Below, piece by piece: positions 8,258 through 16,043 of a stretch of DNA of 64,000 nucleotides. Position numbers and translations under genes: made by a program. A model generated the notes under the pieces. The model saw nothing but the letters and a program-made list of their open reading frames with translations. It had not been told where the DNA came from and made no database searches. The stretch is taken from NCBI RefSeq assembly GCF_019042215.1, contig NZ_JAHQCS010000088.1:1-64000 (forward strand). The letters run 5' to 3'. This stretch comes from Evansella tamaricis (lineage in GTDB: Bacteria > Bacillota > Bacilli > Bacillales > Salisediminibacteriaceae). Position 1 is the stretch's first letter. Every line of letters begins with the position of its first letter.

Positions 8258-8592
8258 TGCACCTTCGGGCATTGTCTAGCTCCATCGCCTACTCGCATGG
8301 GAACTGAAAAAGTGGTGCTTTTCCACTTTTACAGTCCCAAAGCAATGAGCGTAGCCGTCGCAATCTTTAAAAGCTTGATAGGAGTTGGTTTTCTCCTATC
8401 AGGCGAGCGACGAGCGCAGCCATTGCCATACAAATAAAAGGAACTGAAAAAGTGGTTTTTAACTTTTTCAGTTGCTTCTTAATCGCTGCGGGGCACTTCG
8501 GAAGTGACAACCGAAGTCAAAGATCGGACTTCTAGTTGTCATTCCTCCACTGCCCTACGCCCGTGACCAAAGGCGCTTGCGCTTTTCTTATT
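8258..8592 (+). repeat. Composite TGTCTAGCTCC repeat with two embedded hairpins
   Basis: It begins TTTTTGCACCTTCGGGC, then TGTCTAGCTCCATCGCC, and ends AGGCGCTTGCGCTTTTCTT. The same ends mark copies at 20264-20418, 33178-33362, 54006-54155 and 54160-54286. GAAAAAGTGG hairpins at 8299-8338 and 8443-8472 lie inside this copy. Internal inverted repeats (CACTTCGGAAGTG; GACAACCGAAGTC against GACTTC...GTTGTC) suggest a branched RNA or DNA fold. The element is common in Bacillaceae and its function is unknown. Confidence 0.85.
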
Positions 8593-8662
8593 ATAACGAT
8601 ATTAGTGTGTTTCATGTCAATTGGTGTAATATAAATGGAGAAGAGAAGAAGGGGATGAGTTT

Positions 8663-9010
8663 GTGAGTAGAGAAGAAGTTTTACCGCCAAAGACATGTGA
8701 AATAGACAGAATGATAACAAAACCGGAAGATATTAAGAAAGTTCTTGCAGGAACGAAGACAGCAACGAGAAGAAATGGCAGATATGCAGATCTGGGAGAA
8801 ATAATGGTTCTGGAAGGTAAGTGCTTTAAAGTAGAGCGTGTATATAGGCAGACTTTAGGTGAACTAACGGATGAGATTGCAGTCCAAGAGGGCTATGGGA
8901 GTGTGGAAGAATATAAGAATGCGATCCTATCCATTCATCCAGGGATGCCGTGGAAACCGCAAATGAAGGTGTGGACACATGAATTCAAAGTAGTGGAGGA
9001 TGAAATATAG
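8663..9010 (+). CDS. ASCH-domain protein
   Basis: It encodes 115 residues from a GTG start preceded by AAGGGGATGAG. The motif AGTKTATRRNGRY matches the ASCH signature GxKTxTxR, and the fold continues with a beta-rich barrel ending WTHEFKVV. ASCH domains resemble PUA and are thought to bind RNA; one branch (YqfB) hydrolyses N4-acetylcytidine. Which applies here cannot be decided from the sequence. The gene is monocistronic and is closed by the bidirectional terminator at 9076-9114. Confidence 0.85.
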   Translation: MSREEVLPPKTCEIDRMITKPEDIKKVLAGTKTATRRNGRYADLGEIMVLEGKCFKVERVYRQTLGELTDEIAVQEGYGSVEEYKNAILSIHPGMPWKPQMKVWTHEFKVVEDEI

Positions 9011-9075
9011 GGGGGAGTTCTAACCTTCGAACAGACTTTACGGAACAGTGCCTAGCACTCTCAACAAACAAAAAC

Positions 9076-9114
9076 AAACCCTATCAAAGGAACAGTTGGT
9101 TCCTTTATAGGGTT
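9076..9114. terminator. Bidirectional terminator
   Basis: AAACCCTAT-AAAGGAAC pairs with GTTCCTTTATAGGGTTT around a 5-nt loop between two convergent genes. The stem is about 16 bp. Confidence 0.85.
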
Positions 9115-9123
9115 TATCTTCTA

Positions 9124-9237
9124 TTAATATCCGTATCCAGTACCTCCAACTACTACAGCTCCGATAATAACTAGTAAGATGAAAATTACTAGTATAAACG
9201 CGAAGCCTCCTGCAAAACCACCGTGTGCGTGTGTCAT
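9124..9237 (-). CDS. YjcZ-family sporulation peptide
   Basis: A 37-residue peptide starts MTHAHGGFAGGFAFILVIF and ends in VVVGGTGYGY. A short Gly/His-rich head, one hydrophobic helix and a GYGY-type tail are typical of the YjcZ family, small proteins found in spore-formers and expressed in sporulation or on the spore. The ATG is preceded by GGAGGTG with 8-nt spacing. The gene ends next to the shared terminator at 9076-9114. Confidence 0.88.
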   Translation of the reverse strand: MTHAHGGFAGGFAFILVIFILLVIIGAVVVGGTGYGY

Positions 9238-9257
9238 AATCCGAACACCTCCAATTA

Positions 9258-9690
9258 AAACAAACTAAAGGACATAGAAGCCCTTTCTCCTATACCATAT
9301 GCGATTAGTAAAAAAATGTTTGTGCAAATGACCCGATCGACATAAATGAAGAACTAAGGTGACTGAGCCTCCCTACGGTATAGTTAGACACATTGGGGGA
9401 CAGGAACTATTCTCCAGCCAGCCCATTTAGAAAGCTCCCGTACCGTCGAGAGCAGTGATGCCGTGAAAACAATGACCGAAGCCATTGTCTATCAAATGAA
9501 AGTCAGTGAAAAAGTTTTTCGTACTTTTTTACTGGTCTCGAACCGTCCCCATACTTCACTAAGAATTAATTGTACTAAGGAAGAAACTACTAATTGTATT
9601 TAGTTTGTCTATATAATACTATTTTTATATAGAATTCAGGATGGAGGGGTGCTCACTAACTGGAAAGATGTTTTTGGGATGATATTAGAT
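9258..9690. other. Intergenic stretch with decayed repeats
   Basis: It holds a decayed GAAAAAGTGG hairpin at 9504-9534 (CAGTGAAAAAGT ... ACTTTTTTACTG) and fragments resembling the composite repeat at 8258 (GCCATTGTCTATCAAATG). TATAAT-like AT-rich sequence precedes the next gene, but I see no gene. Confidence 0.5.
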
Positions 9691-9710
9691 AATTAAAAAG
9701 GGGTGTCCGA

Positions 9711-11024
9711 ATGTCAAAAAAAGCATTACAATACATTTTAGCATTATTTCTAGTTTTTACTATTAGTTTAGTAGGGTGTAGTAATGAATCAACATCTCCA
9801 GCTGAAGTTAGTGATCCTAATGATCAAGAAGAAACGAACGAAAATGGAGTAGAAGAACAAGAAGAATCAACAGAAGAAGAAAAGTCTGAAGAAACAGAAG
9901 AAACAGAAGAAACAGAAGAAACAGAAGAAACAAGTGAAGTTGAGGAAAACGAAGAAGATAATAAAGTTCAGGAAAATGTAGCTTATGTTAATGTAAACAG
10001 GTTGAATATTAGAGAATACAGAGATGCCAACGGTACATCTCTTGGGATTATCACTAAAGGAAAACAAGTAAAAGTTTTGGAAGAAGTGAAAGATGGAGAA
10101 GACGATTGGTTAAATATTCAAGTTGGCAGTGGAGATAATACCATTGAGGGTTGGATTTTAACTCATTATACAGTTAGGGATTCTAGAGAATTTTTATCAG
10201 ATCCAAACCTTTTTGAAGATGAGGAACTGAATGATTACTTTACATCTCCAACCCTTTTTGAAGATAATACGATTGTTGCTTATTACGGACACCCAAATTC
10301 TAGATTAATGGGAATTGTAGGAAGACACTCTGTTCAAGAGCTTATTCCTCTGTTAGAGAAGACATCTGAAAAATACGATTCCGTTAATGGTGATTTAGGT
10401 GTTATCCCAGCAATCTACCTTATTTATGGAACAGTGCAGCCAGGTGGTGAAATTGGCGTATTAAACTTCGACCAAATGATGTCCTACATTGAGGAAGCCT
10501 ATAAGAATGGTGTTTTAATCTATCTAGACCATCAAATGGGAAAATATCATCCTATTGATGCCCTGAATGAAATCTTGCCATTTCTGAAATATCCCAATGT
10601 TCATTTAGCTCTTGATCCAGAATGGCGTACAAATAATCCAATGAATGAGATAGGACATTTATCTGGAGAAGAAATAAATCAAATTCAAGAAACGATGCGT
10701 GACTATATGATTTCCAATGATATTCCAGGTGTGCGACAATTTGTTTTCCATCAATTTGTTGAAAAAATGGTACCTGATATTGAAGCGGCATCCGTTGATT
10801 ATGATCCGGTGTTACTCGTCCATAATACATCAGGGTGGGGTCCTCCTTCTGGAAAGATAGCGACCCATGCGACTAATTCCAAGGCAACGAATATACCATA
10901 CAAAGGCTTTAAACTATGGTATTACTATTCTGATATACCAGGGGTCCACTATGATGATCCCCTAATGACGCCAGAGGAAGTTCTGGAACTCAATCCGAAA
11001 CCGGGGCTTATTATTTATCAGTAA
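9711..11024 (+). CDS. SH3-domain lipoprotein with unknown C-terminal domain
   Basis: It encodes 437 residues. A signal peptide ends in the lipobox LVGC (Cys 23), so the protein is probably lipid-anchored outside the membrane. An acidic linker (about residues 30-90) contains a run of the 3-residue unit ETE encoded by a 9-bp repeat. Residues about 93-160 form a bacterial SH3 domain (VNRLNIREYRDANG, GWILTHYTV). The C-terminal 260 residues (YYGHPNSRLMGIVG, LIYLDHQMGKYHPIDAL, HLALDPEWRT, KLWYYYSDIPGVHYDD) look like an enzymatic barrel. Acidic and aromatic residues at strand ends resemble a glycoside hydrolase, but I do not recognise the family. A cell-wall-associated role is inferred. GGGGTGTCC precedes the ATG. 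Confidence 0.75.
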   Translation: MSKKALQYILALFLVFTISLVGCSNESTSPAEVSDPNDQEETNENGVEEQEESTEEEKSEETEETEETEETEETSEVEENEEDNKVQENVAYVNVNRLNIREYRDANGTSLGIITKGKQVKVLEEVKDGEDDWLNIQVGSGDNTIEGWILTHYTVRDSREFLSDPNLFEDEELNDYFTSPTLFEDNTIVAYYGHPNSRLMGIVGRHSVQELIPLLEKTSEKYDSVNGDLGVIPAIYLIYGTVQPGGEIGVLNFDQMMSYIEEAYKNGVLIYLDHQMGKYHPIDALNEILPFLKYPNVHLALDPEWRTNNPMNEIGHLSGEEINQIQETMRDYMISNDIPGVRQFVFHQFVEKMVPDIEAASVDYDPVLLVHNTSGWGPPSGKIATHATNSKATNIPYKGFKLWYYYSDIPGVHYDDPLMTPEEVLELNPKPGLIIYQ

Positions 11025-11136
11025 TGGGACAAGGGGTCAGCACATACTGTGCTGCCTGTCTCCTTTCATTACATTGATATCAATAATTAAGAAAAGACCA
11101 CCAAAATTTAATTGTATGGTCATCGTAAGTTATATT

Positions 11137-11403
11137 TTAATTTTCACCTGGGAATACGACGGCTAAAAAAACAACTTCCTTGTCAATCAACTTGTAATAA
11201 ACCCTAAATTTTTTTATTATTACTCTAGAGATACCTTTATATTTTCCGAATTCTTCAATATACGATTTTCCAATAATATCATTCCCTAAGATATCTTCGG
11301 TTTCTAAAATAAACTGAGTAATAAAGTCAAATGTTTCTTCTGGAGTAAATCTCTTACTTCTAAATAGAGTAAGTTTTTCCATTACCTTCGGACGCCCTTG
11401 CAC
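11137..11403 (-). CDS. RelE/ParE-like toxin, possibly solitary
   Basis: It encodes up to 88 residues from a GTG start. The C-terminal half (SRVIIKKFRVYYKLIDKEVV, then FLAVVFPGEN) fits the beta-sheet core of RelE/ParE toxins. The N-terminal helices are short and unusual for the family, and neither the GTG at 11403 nor the ATG at 11382 has a good ribosome binding site. No antitoxin-like gene lies on either side, so it may be an orphan or a 5'-truncated remnant. Confidence 0.5.
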   Translation of the reverse strand: MQGRPKVMEKLTLFRSKRFTPEETFDFITQFILETEDILGNDIIGKSYIEEFGKYKGISRVIIKKFRVYYKLIDKEVVFLAVVFPGEN

Positions 11404-11430
11404 TTTTCTTAACGTCTACAAATTACTATA

Positions 11431-11477
11431 ACAAAAAACTCCCACAATATTGTCCAGTCGTAACCATAGTGGGAGTT
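11431..11477 (-). terminator. Terminator of the MBL hydrolase gene
   Basis: AACTCCCAC and GTGGGAGTT form a 9-bp stem around a 23-nt loop, and a T run follows on the minus strand. Confidence 0.65.
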
Positions 11478-11531
11478 CTGGTTTAAAGTTTGATATAATT
11501 CTCAAAACTTATTTCTTTGATATAAGATTGC

Positions 11532-12377
11532 TTAGTTTACATACTCTCCATAATCAGGCTTAGCAATTTCATCAAAATCTTCAACTAATTTTTCTAAACT
11601 CCTTGTTAGTAAATCCCCAGACATAGGTTTTCCATGTCCAGTAACTGCGACAGTCGGTTTTAGTGTTGCTAACTTAATGACAGATTCCTTGGCAGACTCC
11701 CAATCTGTGGTTAAGTATCTTGGTGGACCACTAATTTCCAGTTCTTGCGTTAATACCTTATAGAGGTATTCTTGTTTAACAGTAACAAAGGCATCTCCTA
11801 CAATTAATACCCTATCTTTTTCCCTAAATAAAGATACGTGACCAGGTGAATGTCCAGGAGTGTGAATCCATTTAAACCCTGGCATAGTAGGTACAGATCC
11901 ATCAGAAGGTAGTGGTTTCACGTTGTTGCCTAAGTTAATTGGTTCATTTGGAAACATTGGTGATATTTTAGCAACCATACCCCCTTCAACAGTAGAATCT
12001 GGCTCTGGATAGCTTTTATGTCCCACTAAAAATGGCATTTCCAGCTCGTGGGCATACACAGGTATTTTCCAATGTTCTACTAGTTCAATTATGGCTCCCA
12101 CATGGTCAAAGTGACCGTGTGTTAAAATAATTGCCTTTGGGCGACTGTTTGCCCCAAATCGTTCAGCAATAACCGAGATAATTTCCTCTGCGGAATTAGG
12201 CATCCCAGCATCAACTAATACGAATTCGTTTGTTTTCGGAATACCAATTAAATGAATATTCACTATCTGTACGGTGTAACTGAAAAGATCTGGTAATACC
12301 TCAATGCCTACACCACTACCAATAGAAGTGGCTGGAATGGTTTTATAATCACTCCCGTAACTCATTTGCTCGTCCAC
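11532..12377 (-). CDS. MBL-fold metallo-hydrolase
   Basis: It encodes 281 residues. The metal motif THGHFDH (His 87, His 89, Asp 91, His 92) is intact. Further ligands are in HTPGHSPGH, in VGDAF and near the end in VTGHGKP. The early part VNIHLIGIP followed by FVLVDAGMP is usual for glyoxalase II and lactonase-like members. The substrate cannot be told from sequence; hydrolysis of a thioester or lactone in the cytoplasm is likely. The GTG start at 12377 follows AAGGAGGAGAC. It is monocistronic and divergent from the HTH-beta gene. Confidence 0.9.
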   Translation of the reverse strand: MDEQMSYGSDYKTIPATSIGSGVGIEVLPDLFSYTVQIVNIHLIGIPKTNEFVLVDAGMPNSAEEIISVIAERFGANSRPKAIILTHGHFDHVGAIIELVEHWKIPVYAHELEMPFLVGHKSYPEPDSTVEGGMVAKISPMFPNEPINLGNNVKPLPSDGSVPTMPGFKWIHTPGHSPGHVSLFREKDRVLIVGDAFVTVKQEYLYKVLTQELEISGPPRYLTTDWESAKESVIKLATLKPTVAVTGHGKPMSGDLLTRSLEKLVEDFDEIAKPDYGEYVN

Positions 12378-12573
12378 AACGTCTCCTCCTTGAAATGAAA
12401 GTCGTATTTATTGTTCTCTTTTTTTTACGATTTTAAAAAATATATAGTGTTACCTTTTTGAACTAACTCCCTTTTATGATTACTCGCTAGAGTAAAAGAG
12501 TTCACAAACTTTCTCTCGGTTTTTGCACCAAAGTTTGAAGGGCACTTCAATAAATTACTCCATAAAATAAAAA

Positions 12574-12632
12574 AATTACTATTTAGCGTAATTAAGTGTT
12601 GCTTTTGAACGTAATGTATTTTACTATATAAA
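12574..12632 (+). promoter_or_regulatory. Promoter and inverted repeats before the HTH-beta gene
   Basis: TTGAAC (12605-12610) and TATAAA (12627-12632) are 16 bp apart, a plausible sigma-A promoter. Just upstream AATTAC (12574-12579) and GTAATT (12588-12593) form a perfect 6-bp inverted repeat with an 8-bp spacer. Further GTAAT half-sites lie at 12611-12615 and 12633-12637. They could be autoregulatory operators. That is inferred only from the HTH in the product. Confidence 0.55.
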
Positions 12633-12651
12633 GTAATCGGAGGTGAAAAAA

Positions 12652-13701
12652 ATGGAAAGTTTGGAAAACATTCAGTTAAATGTTCCTTTATTGAGGCGAA
12701 AAGTTTCAAATTTAACGTCAGCGGCTCGTTCTGTAGGTTTGCGTCCGGCAACTGTTTCGAATTTATGTACAGGAAAAATTCCAATTGGCCGAGCGGAAGT
12801 AAGAACATTAGTGGCTCTCGCCACATTAGCAGAATGTAGCTTGGATGATTTAATTATTAGAGGGGAGAAGATGGAAATGATTGAAACGGGAATTAAGACA
12901 CTTGATGCCTTTGCTCCTTTAACAAAGGGAGGGACAGTTGGTTTAGTGGCGAGGTATGGTATGGGACAATTGGTAGTTTTAGCAGAGTTGTTTCACCGTT
13001 TAAAGCAGAAAGGGTTTACGACTGTTTTGCTGGTACCAGCTGGAGACCACCCAGAGATAAAGGATGTCTTCGGGGAAGTGGATGTGCAAGTGAATTCAGT
13101 TGAGGAAGCTTATGAACAATTAGTCGTGTTAGGAAAAGAAAAGGAAATTGCATTTGCAGCTGATCGATCCAATGTCTTGACAGGGGATATTCACCAACTT
13201 CAAGATCGATTAAGTCATGTTGGTGTTACTTTAACTACTTTTCTAGTGGATTTAAAGGGAGAAGCGGTGGATGAGGATCTTCCTTATGGTCCATTGGAAA
13301 CACTTTGGCAGTTTGATGCAGACTTAGCTGCAAGGCAGAAGTACCCAGCTGTGAATCCTATTTACTCCACATCCTCAATCTTAGAAGGGGCTCATTTAGA
13401 GCAAAATCATATCGTTGTCCAGCAGCGTGCGCAAAAACTCCTTCGAAGGTATCGAGAACTTCGTTCGTTAGTTACTATCAGTGGTATGGAGAAGCTACCT
13501 GCTGCGGAGGTGGATACGTATCGCCGTGGTGAAAGGCTAGAAGCCTATTTAACTCAACCGTTTTATGTGGCAGAGGCGTTTACTGGTACAAAAGGGGAAG
13601 CCGTTCATCTACGAGAAACACTGGAAGATATAAGGAAAATTTTGGACGGAGAAACGGATTCCACCCAAGTTGAAGAGTTGAACTTTATAGGGAAGATATA
13701 G
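12652..13701 (+). CDS. HTH domain fused to degenerate F1-ATPase beta-like domain
   Basis: It encodes 349 residues; the ATG at 12652 follows CGGAGGTG. Residues 10-70 look like an Xre-type helix-turn-helix (LTSAARSVGLRPATVSNL, then LAECSLDDLI). From residue 75 the sequence follows the catalytic beta subunit of F-type ATP synthase: IETGIKTLDAFAPLTKGGTV parallels ETGIKVVDLLAPYIKGGKI of AtpD, and residues 219-349 parallel the AtpD C-terminal half (YPAVNPIYSTSSIL, RRYRELRSLVTISGMEKL, PFYVAEAFTG, LRETLEDIRKILDGE). The Walker A motif GGAGVGKT is replaced by ARYGMGQL (residues 100-107), the GER catalytic glutamate motif is missing, and the DELSEED loop has become MEKLPAAEVD. The AtpD N-terminal barrel is replaced by the HTH. 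I infer a non-catalytic, DNA-binding regulator derived from an ATP synthase subunit. I know no described family of this kind. Confidence 0.85.
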   Translation: MESLENIQLNVPLLRRKVSNLTSAARSVGLRPATVSNLCTGKIPIGRAEVRTLVALATLAECSLDDLIIRGEKMEMIETGIKTLDAFAPLTKGGTVGLVARYGMGQLVVLAELFHRLKQKGFTTVLLVPAGDHPEIKDVFGEVDVQVNSVEEAYEQLVVLGKEKEIAFAADRSNVLTGDIHQLQDRLSHVGVTLTTFLVDLKGEAVDEDLPYGPLETLWQFDADLAARQKYPAVNPIYSTSSILEGAHLEQNHIVVQQRAQKLLRRYRELRSLVTISGMEKLPAAEVDTYRRGERLEAYLTQPFYVAEAFTGTKGEAVHLRETLEDIRKILDGETDSTQVEELNFIGKI

Positions 13702-13793
13702 GATTTGTGTAGGGGTGTAATCAAGTGCCTGTCCCCTCCGACTAGGTAAAGTAGCATAGAGCAGGTGGAAGGCACTAATCTTGTGGGTTCAAA

Positions 13794-13826
13794 AAACACC
13801 GATTTTTTTAAACGAAATCGGTGTTT
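13794..13826. terminator. Bidirectional terminator
   Basis: AAACACCGAT and ATCGGTGTTT form a perfect 10-bp stem between the convergent HTH-beta and DUF2200 genes. Confidence 0.85.
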
Positions 13827-13837
13827 CTTCATTATAA

Positions 13838-14188
13838 TTATTTCCGCAAAATCTTCTCTAGTGCTTTTCCCTTTGCTAATTCATCAATTAGCTTGTCCAA
13901 ATAACGAATTTCCCGCATCGTTGGTTCTTCGATATTTTCTACACGGACACCACAGACCACTCCTTTGATCAAAGCCCTCGAAGGATTCAGTTGAGGAGAT
14001 TCCGAAAAGAAGGTTTCAAAGTCTGTCTGTTTTTCCAGTTGTCTTTCTAGTTCTCCTTGGCTATACCCTGTCAACCAACGTATGATTTCATCCACTTCTG
14101 TTTTCGAACGTCCTTTTCTCTCCGCCTTTGCAACATAATGGGGATAGACACTTGCGACACTCATCGTATAAATCTTATGTTTAGTTAT
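13838..14188 (-). CDS. DUF2200 protein with apparent ATA start
   Basis: The protein [20 protein letters not shown]...[20 protein letters not shown] is a clear DUF2200 member. The first ATG in frame is at 14164, but it lacks a ribosome binding site and removes the conserved N-terminus. The eight codons upstream read I-T-K-H-K-I-Y-T, the usual DUF2200 beginning (M-x-K/N-H-x-I-Y). The codon where Met belongs, at 14186-14188, is ATA, and AAGGG stands 10 nt before it. A TGA lies three codons further upstream. Either the start codon has mutated and expression is weak, or ATA is used. The family's role is unknown. Confidence 0.8.
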   Translation of the reverse strand: MTKHKIYTMSVASVYPHYVAKAERKGRSKTEVDEIIRWLTGYSQGELERQLEKQTDFETFFSESPQLNPSRALIKGVVCGVRVENIEEPTMREIRYLDKLIDELAKGKALEKILRK

Positions 14189-14231
14189 GATACATCATCC
14201 CTTATAAGGTTTTCTCTTATAGTACTAAAAA

Positions 14232-14266
14232 TATCCCAGTTCAGTAAAGTGTTTATGAACTGGGAT
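14232..14266 (-). terminator. Terminator of the acidic lipoprotein gene
   Basis: ATCCCAGTTC and GAACTGGGAT form a perfect 10-bp stem, and TATTTTTAG follows on the minus strand. Confidence 0.85.
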
Positions 14267-14283
14267 CACGATACTTGATACTA

Positions 14284-14805
14284 TTAGTCAAACACAGAGA
14301 CAACAATTTGGACGACTCCGTCTTCCTCCAGCCAATAAACCATTGCCTTCGCGGTAGATCCGTCGCTATTTTCTGCACGATATTCAATATGGGAATGGGC
14401 AACTTCCGGAACTTCTTCTACAAGTTCGTATTCTCCTGCTAAGAAATGAAAGTAGAGATCTCCGGCTTCCTCGTAAAAACTCTCAGGAGCCTCCACTTCT
14501 AAGTGAATGGTTGCGATTCCGTCGAAGTTAAACGAGTCTGTAACATATGCCCCATCAGGAAATGGAATGTCCAATGGAAAGTTATCTGGCAACGTATCGG
14601 CAACATCATCAGAATTGGTATCTGAATCACCACTGCTATCATTTCCAGCATCACTTTCAGAATCATCACCAGATTCAGCGTGCTCACTAGTTTCTGTTTC
14701 TGGAGCTCCTTCCTCCGGATCCCCTTGCGTTGCATCTTCTCCATTGCAGCCGACCATTACTCCACTCAGTACCGCCAAGAAAAATAAAGTAATCACATAT
14801 TTCAT
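14284..14805 (-). CDS. Acidic lipoprotein, unknown function
   Basis: It encodes 173 residues. The signal peptide ends in a lipobox (VMVGC, Cys 20). A Ser/Asp/Glu-rich linker of about 50 residues follows. A folded C-terminal domain of about 100 residues begins LPDNFPLDIPFPDGAYVTDS and ends VQIVVSVFD. It is probably anchored to the outer face of the membrane. I do not recognise the domain. GGGGATGATGAG precedes the ATG. It is monocistronic. Confidence 0.75.
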   Translation of the reverse strand: MKYVITLFFLAVLSGVMVGCNGEDATQGDPEEGAPETETSEHAESGDDSESDAGNDSSGDSDTNSDDVADTLPDNFPLDIPFPDGAYVTDSFNFDGIATIHLEVEAPESFYEEAGDLYFHFLAGEYELVEEVPEVAHSHIEYRAENSDGSTAKAMVYWLEEDGVVQIVVSVFD

Positions 14806-14990
14806 CTCATCATCCCCGATTCTAGCAAATTCAAATTATTTCCTAATAAGTATAGCAATCGAAGATGGATGGGGGTATTATCCAAAGGTATAATATCGAC
14901 GCCCCATCGGTCTGGAGGAAATGGGTATTGGTGGATGAGTTCCCATACAGGAAAAAAATAGTACTATTTGACACTTAATATGATACTGCG

Positions 14991-15491
14991 TCACATTTTC
15001 ATCAAAATCTTATTGACGGTATTACGATTTCGAGCGGTAGAGACTAGTTGCAGTTTCTTTTCAAAAAAGGTATTCGTATATTTCGTTTGATGATAATTTT
15101 TTGAAAGATTGATGAGAATGGTTTTAAAATCTAACACGGTAAATTCATCTTCAACAACTGTCTCCAGGAGGTCCAGTTGTTCCATTGTCATTTGTTCTTT
15201 CAAAAACATGATATAAACATTTTCTTTAGAGAAAAAGTCATGGTGTTGAATGGCTTCCAGTTCTCCTTTGGAGCGGTAAGTAACAGGAATATCAAAACCA
15301 TATGTTTGTTTGAGTAAGGTTTCCAATTGTTGTTCATCATAAGCGATATGATCAACCATCACATTTCCTGTTTGAATGTAAGTTCGTACATTTAGAAAGC
15401 CCATCTCCTCAAAGAGGGCCTTTAAGGATTTCATATCCACTTTATTTTTCTTGCCTAAGTTAATCCCCCTAAGAAATACAACGTAACTCAT
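14991..15491 (-). CDS. DUF1697 family protein
   Basis: It encodes 166 residues. MSYVVFLRGINLGKKNKVDM, then LKALFEEMGFLNVRTYIQTG, is the DUF1697 signature, and the C-terminal TARNRNTVNKILMKM is also typical. The start is set at the ATG at 15491, with AGGGGATGG upstream; an ATG at 15500 overlaps that site. The family has a solved fold but no firm function. The gene stands alone. Confidence 0.88.
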   Translation of the reverse strand: MSYVVFLRGINLGKKNKVDMKSLKALFEEMGFLNVRTYIQTGNVMVDHIAYDEQQLETLLKQTYGFDIPVTYRSKGELEAIQHHDFFSKENVYIMFLKEQMTMEQLDLLETVVEDEFTVLDFKTILINLSKNYHQTKYTNTFFEKKLQLVSTARNRNTVNKILMKM

Positions 15492-15651
15492 GTCAACCAT
15501 CCCCTATTCGTTTAGTAATCCAGTTGCCCCAAAAGCCTCAATAAGGACTTTAGGAAAAATCATGAGACTGCCACCTCACTCGTCAACTCTGCTATTATTA
15601 ATTCAACATTATGAAGAAAACACCTTTATGAAAAGTGACAAGAGGTTGGAA

Positions 15652-15695
15652 GAGGCCACTGAAAAAGTGGTGCTTTTCCACTTTTCAGTGGCCTC
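15652..15695. repeat. GAAAAAGTGG hairpin, copy 5
   Basis: GAGGCCACTGAAAAAGTGG pairs with CCACTTTTCAGTGGCCTC around a 7-nt loop. The flanking GAGGCC/GGCCTC differs from other copies but stays complementary. Confidence 0.85.
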
Positions 15696-15917
15696 GGTTA
15701 GAATAATATAACCTTTTTCCATAAAGTATCGAACAAATAGGGTGTGTAACCAACTTAGGGGAGTGAAGGAAACGGTAAATCGAAATCGCATTGTATCATT
15801 TGCTTCCTGTTATTTGTAAATGGAGTTTCTTGGGAGTCAGTGATTAGGTTAAATGGATTTCTGATACCATGAATTTTCACTACGAATACAGTGTTAACCC
15901 TTTACGTTTTAAAACAG

Positions 15918-15949
15918 TTGACATACAATTATGAATAATTGAATTATTG
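15918..15949 (+). promoter_or_regulatory. Promoter with internal palindrome before the STAS gene
   Basis: TTGACA (15918-15923) is a perfect -35. AATTAT about 18 bp later can serve as -10. The spacer holds the palindrome CAATTAT-GA-ATAATTG (15926-15941), a possible operator. The distance to the gene is about 95 bp. Confidence 0.5.
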
Positions 15950-16043
15950 TTTGATTTGTGACGATCACATACAATCGATGAACAGCTAGAGTAGTTTTTC
16001 CATAAGAAGGGCTGGATACTTTATAAATCTAGGGGTGGGGCCG

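Noticed and set aside
12425-12826. Minus-strand open frame of 133 codons
   Set aside because: It covers the promoter and the 5' end of the HTH-beta gene in the opposite direction and has no ribosome binding site or recognisable sequence.
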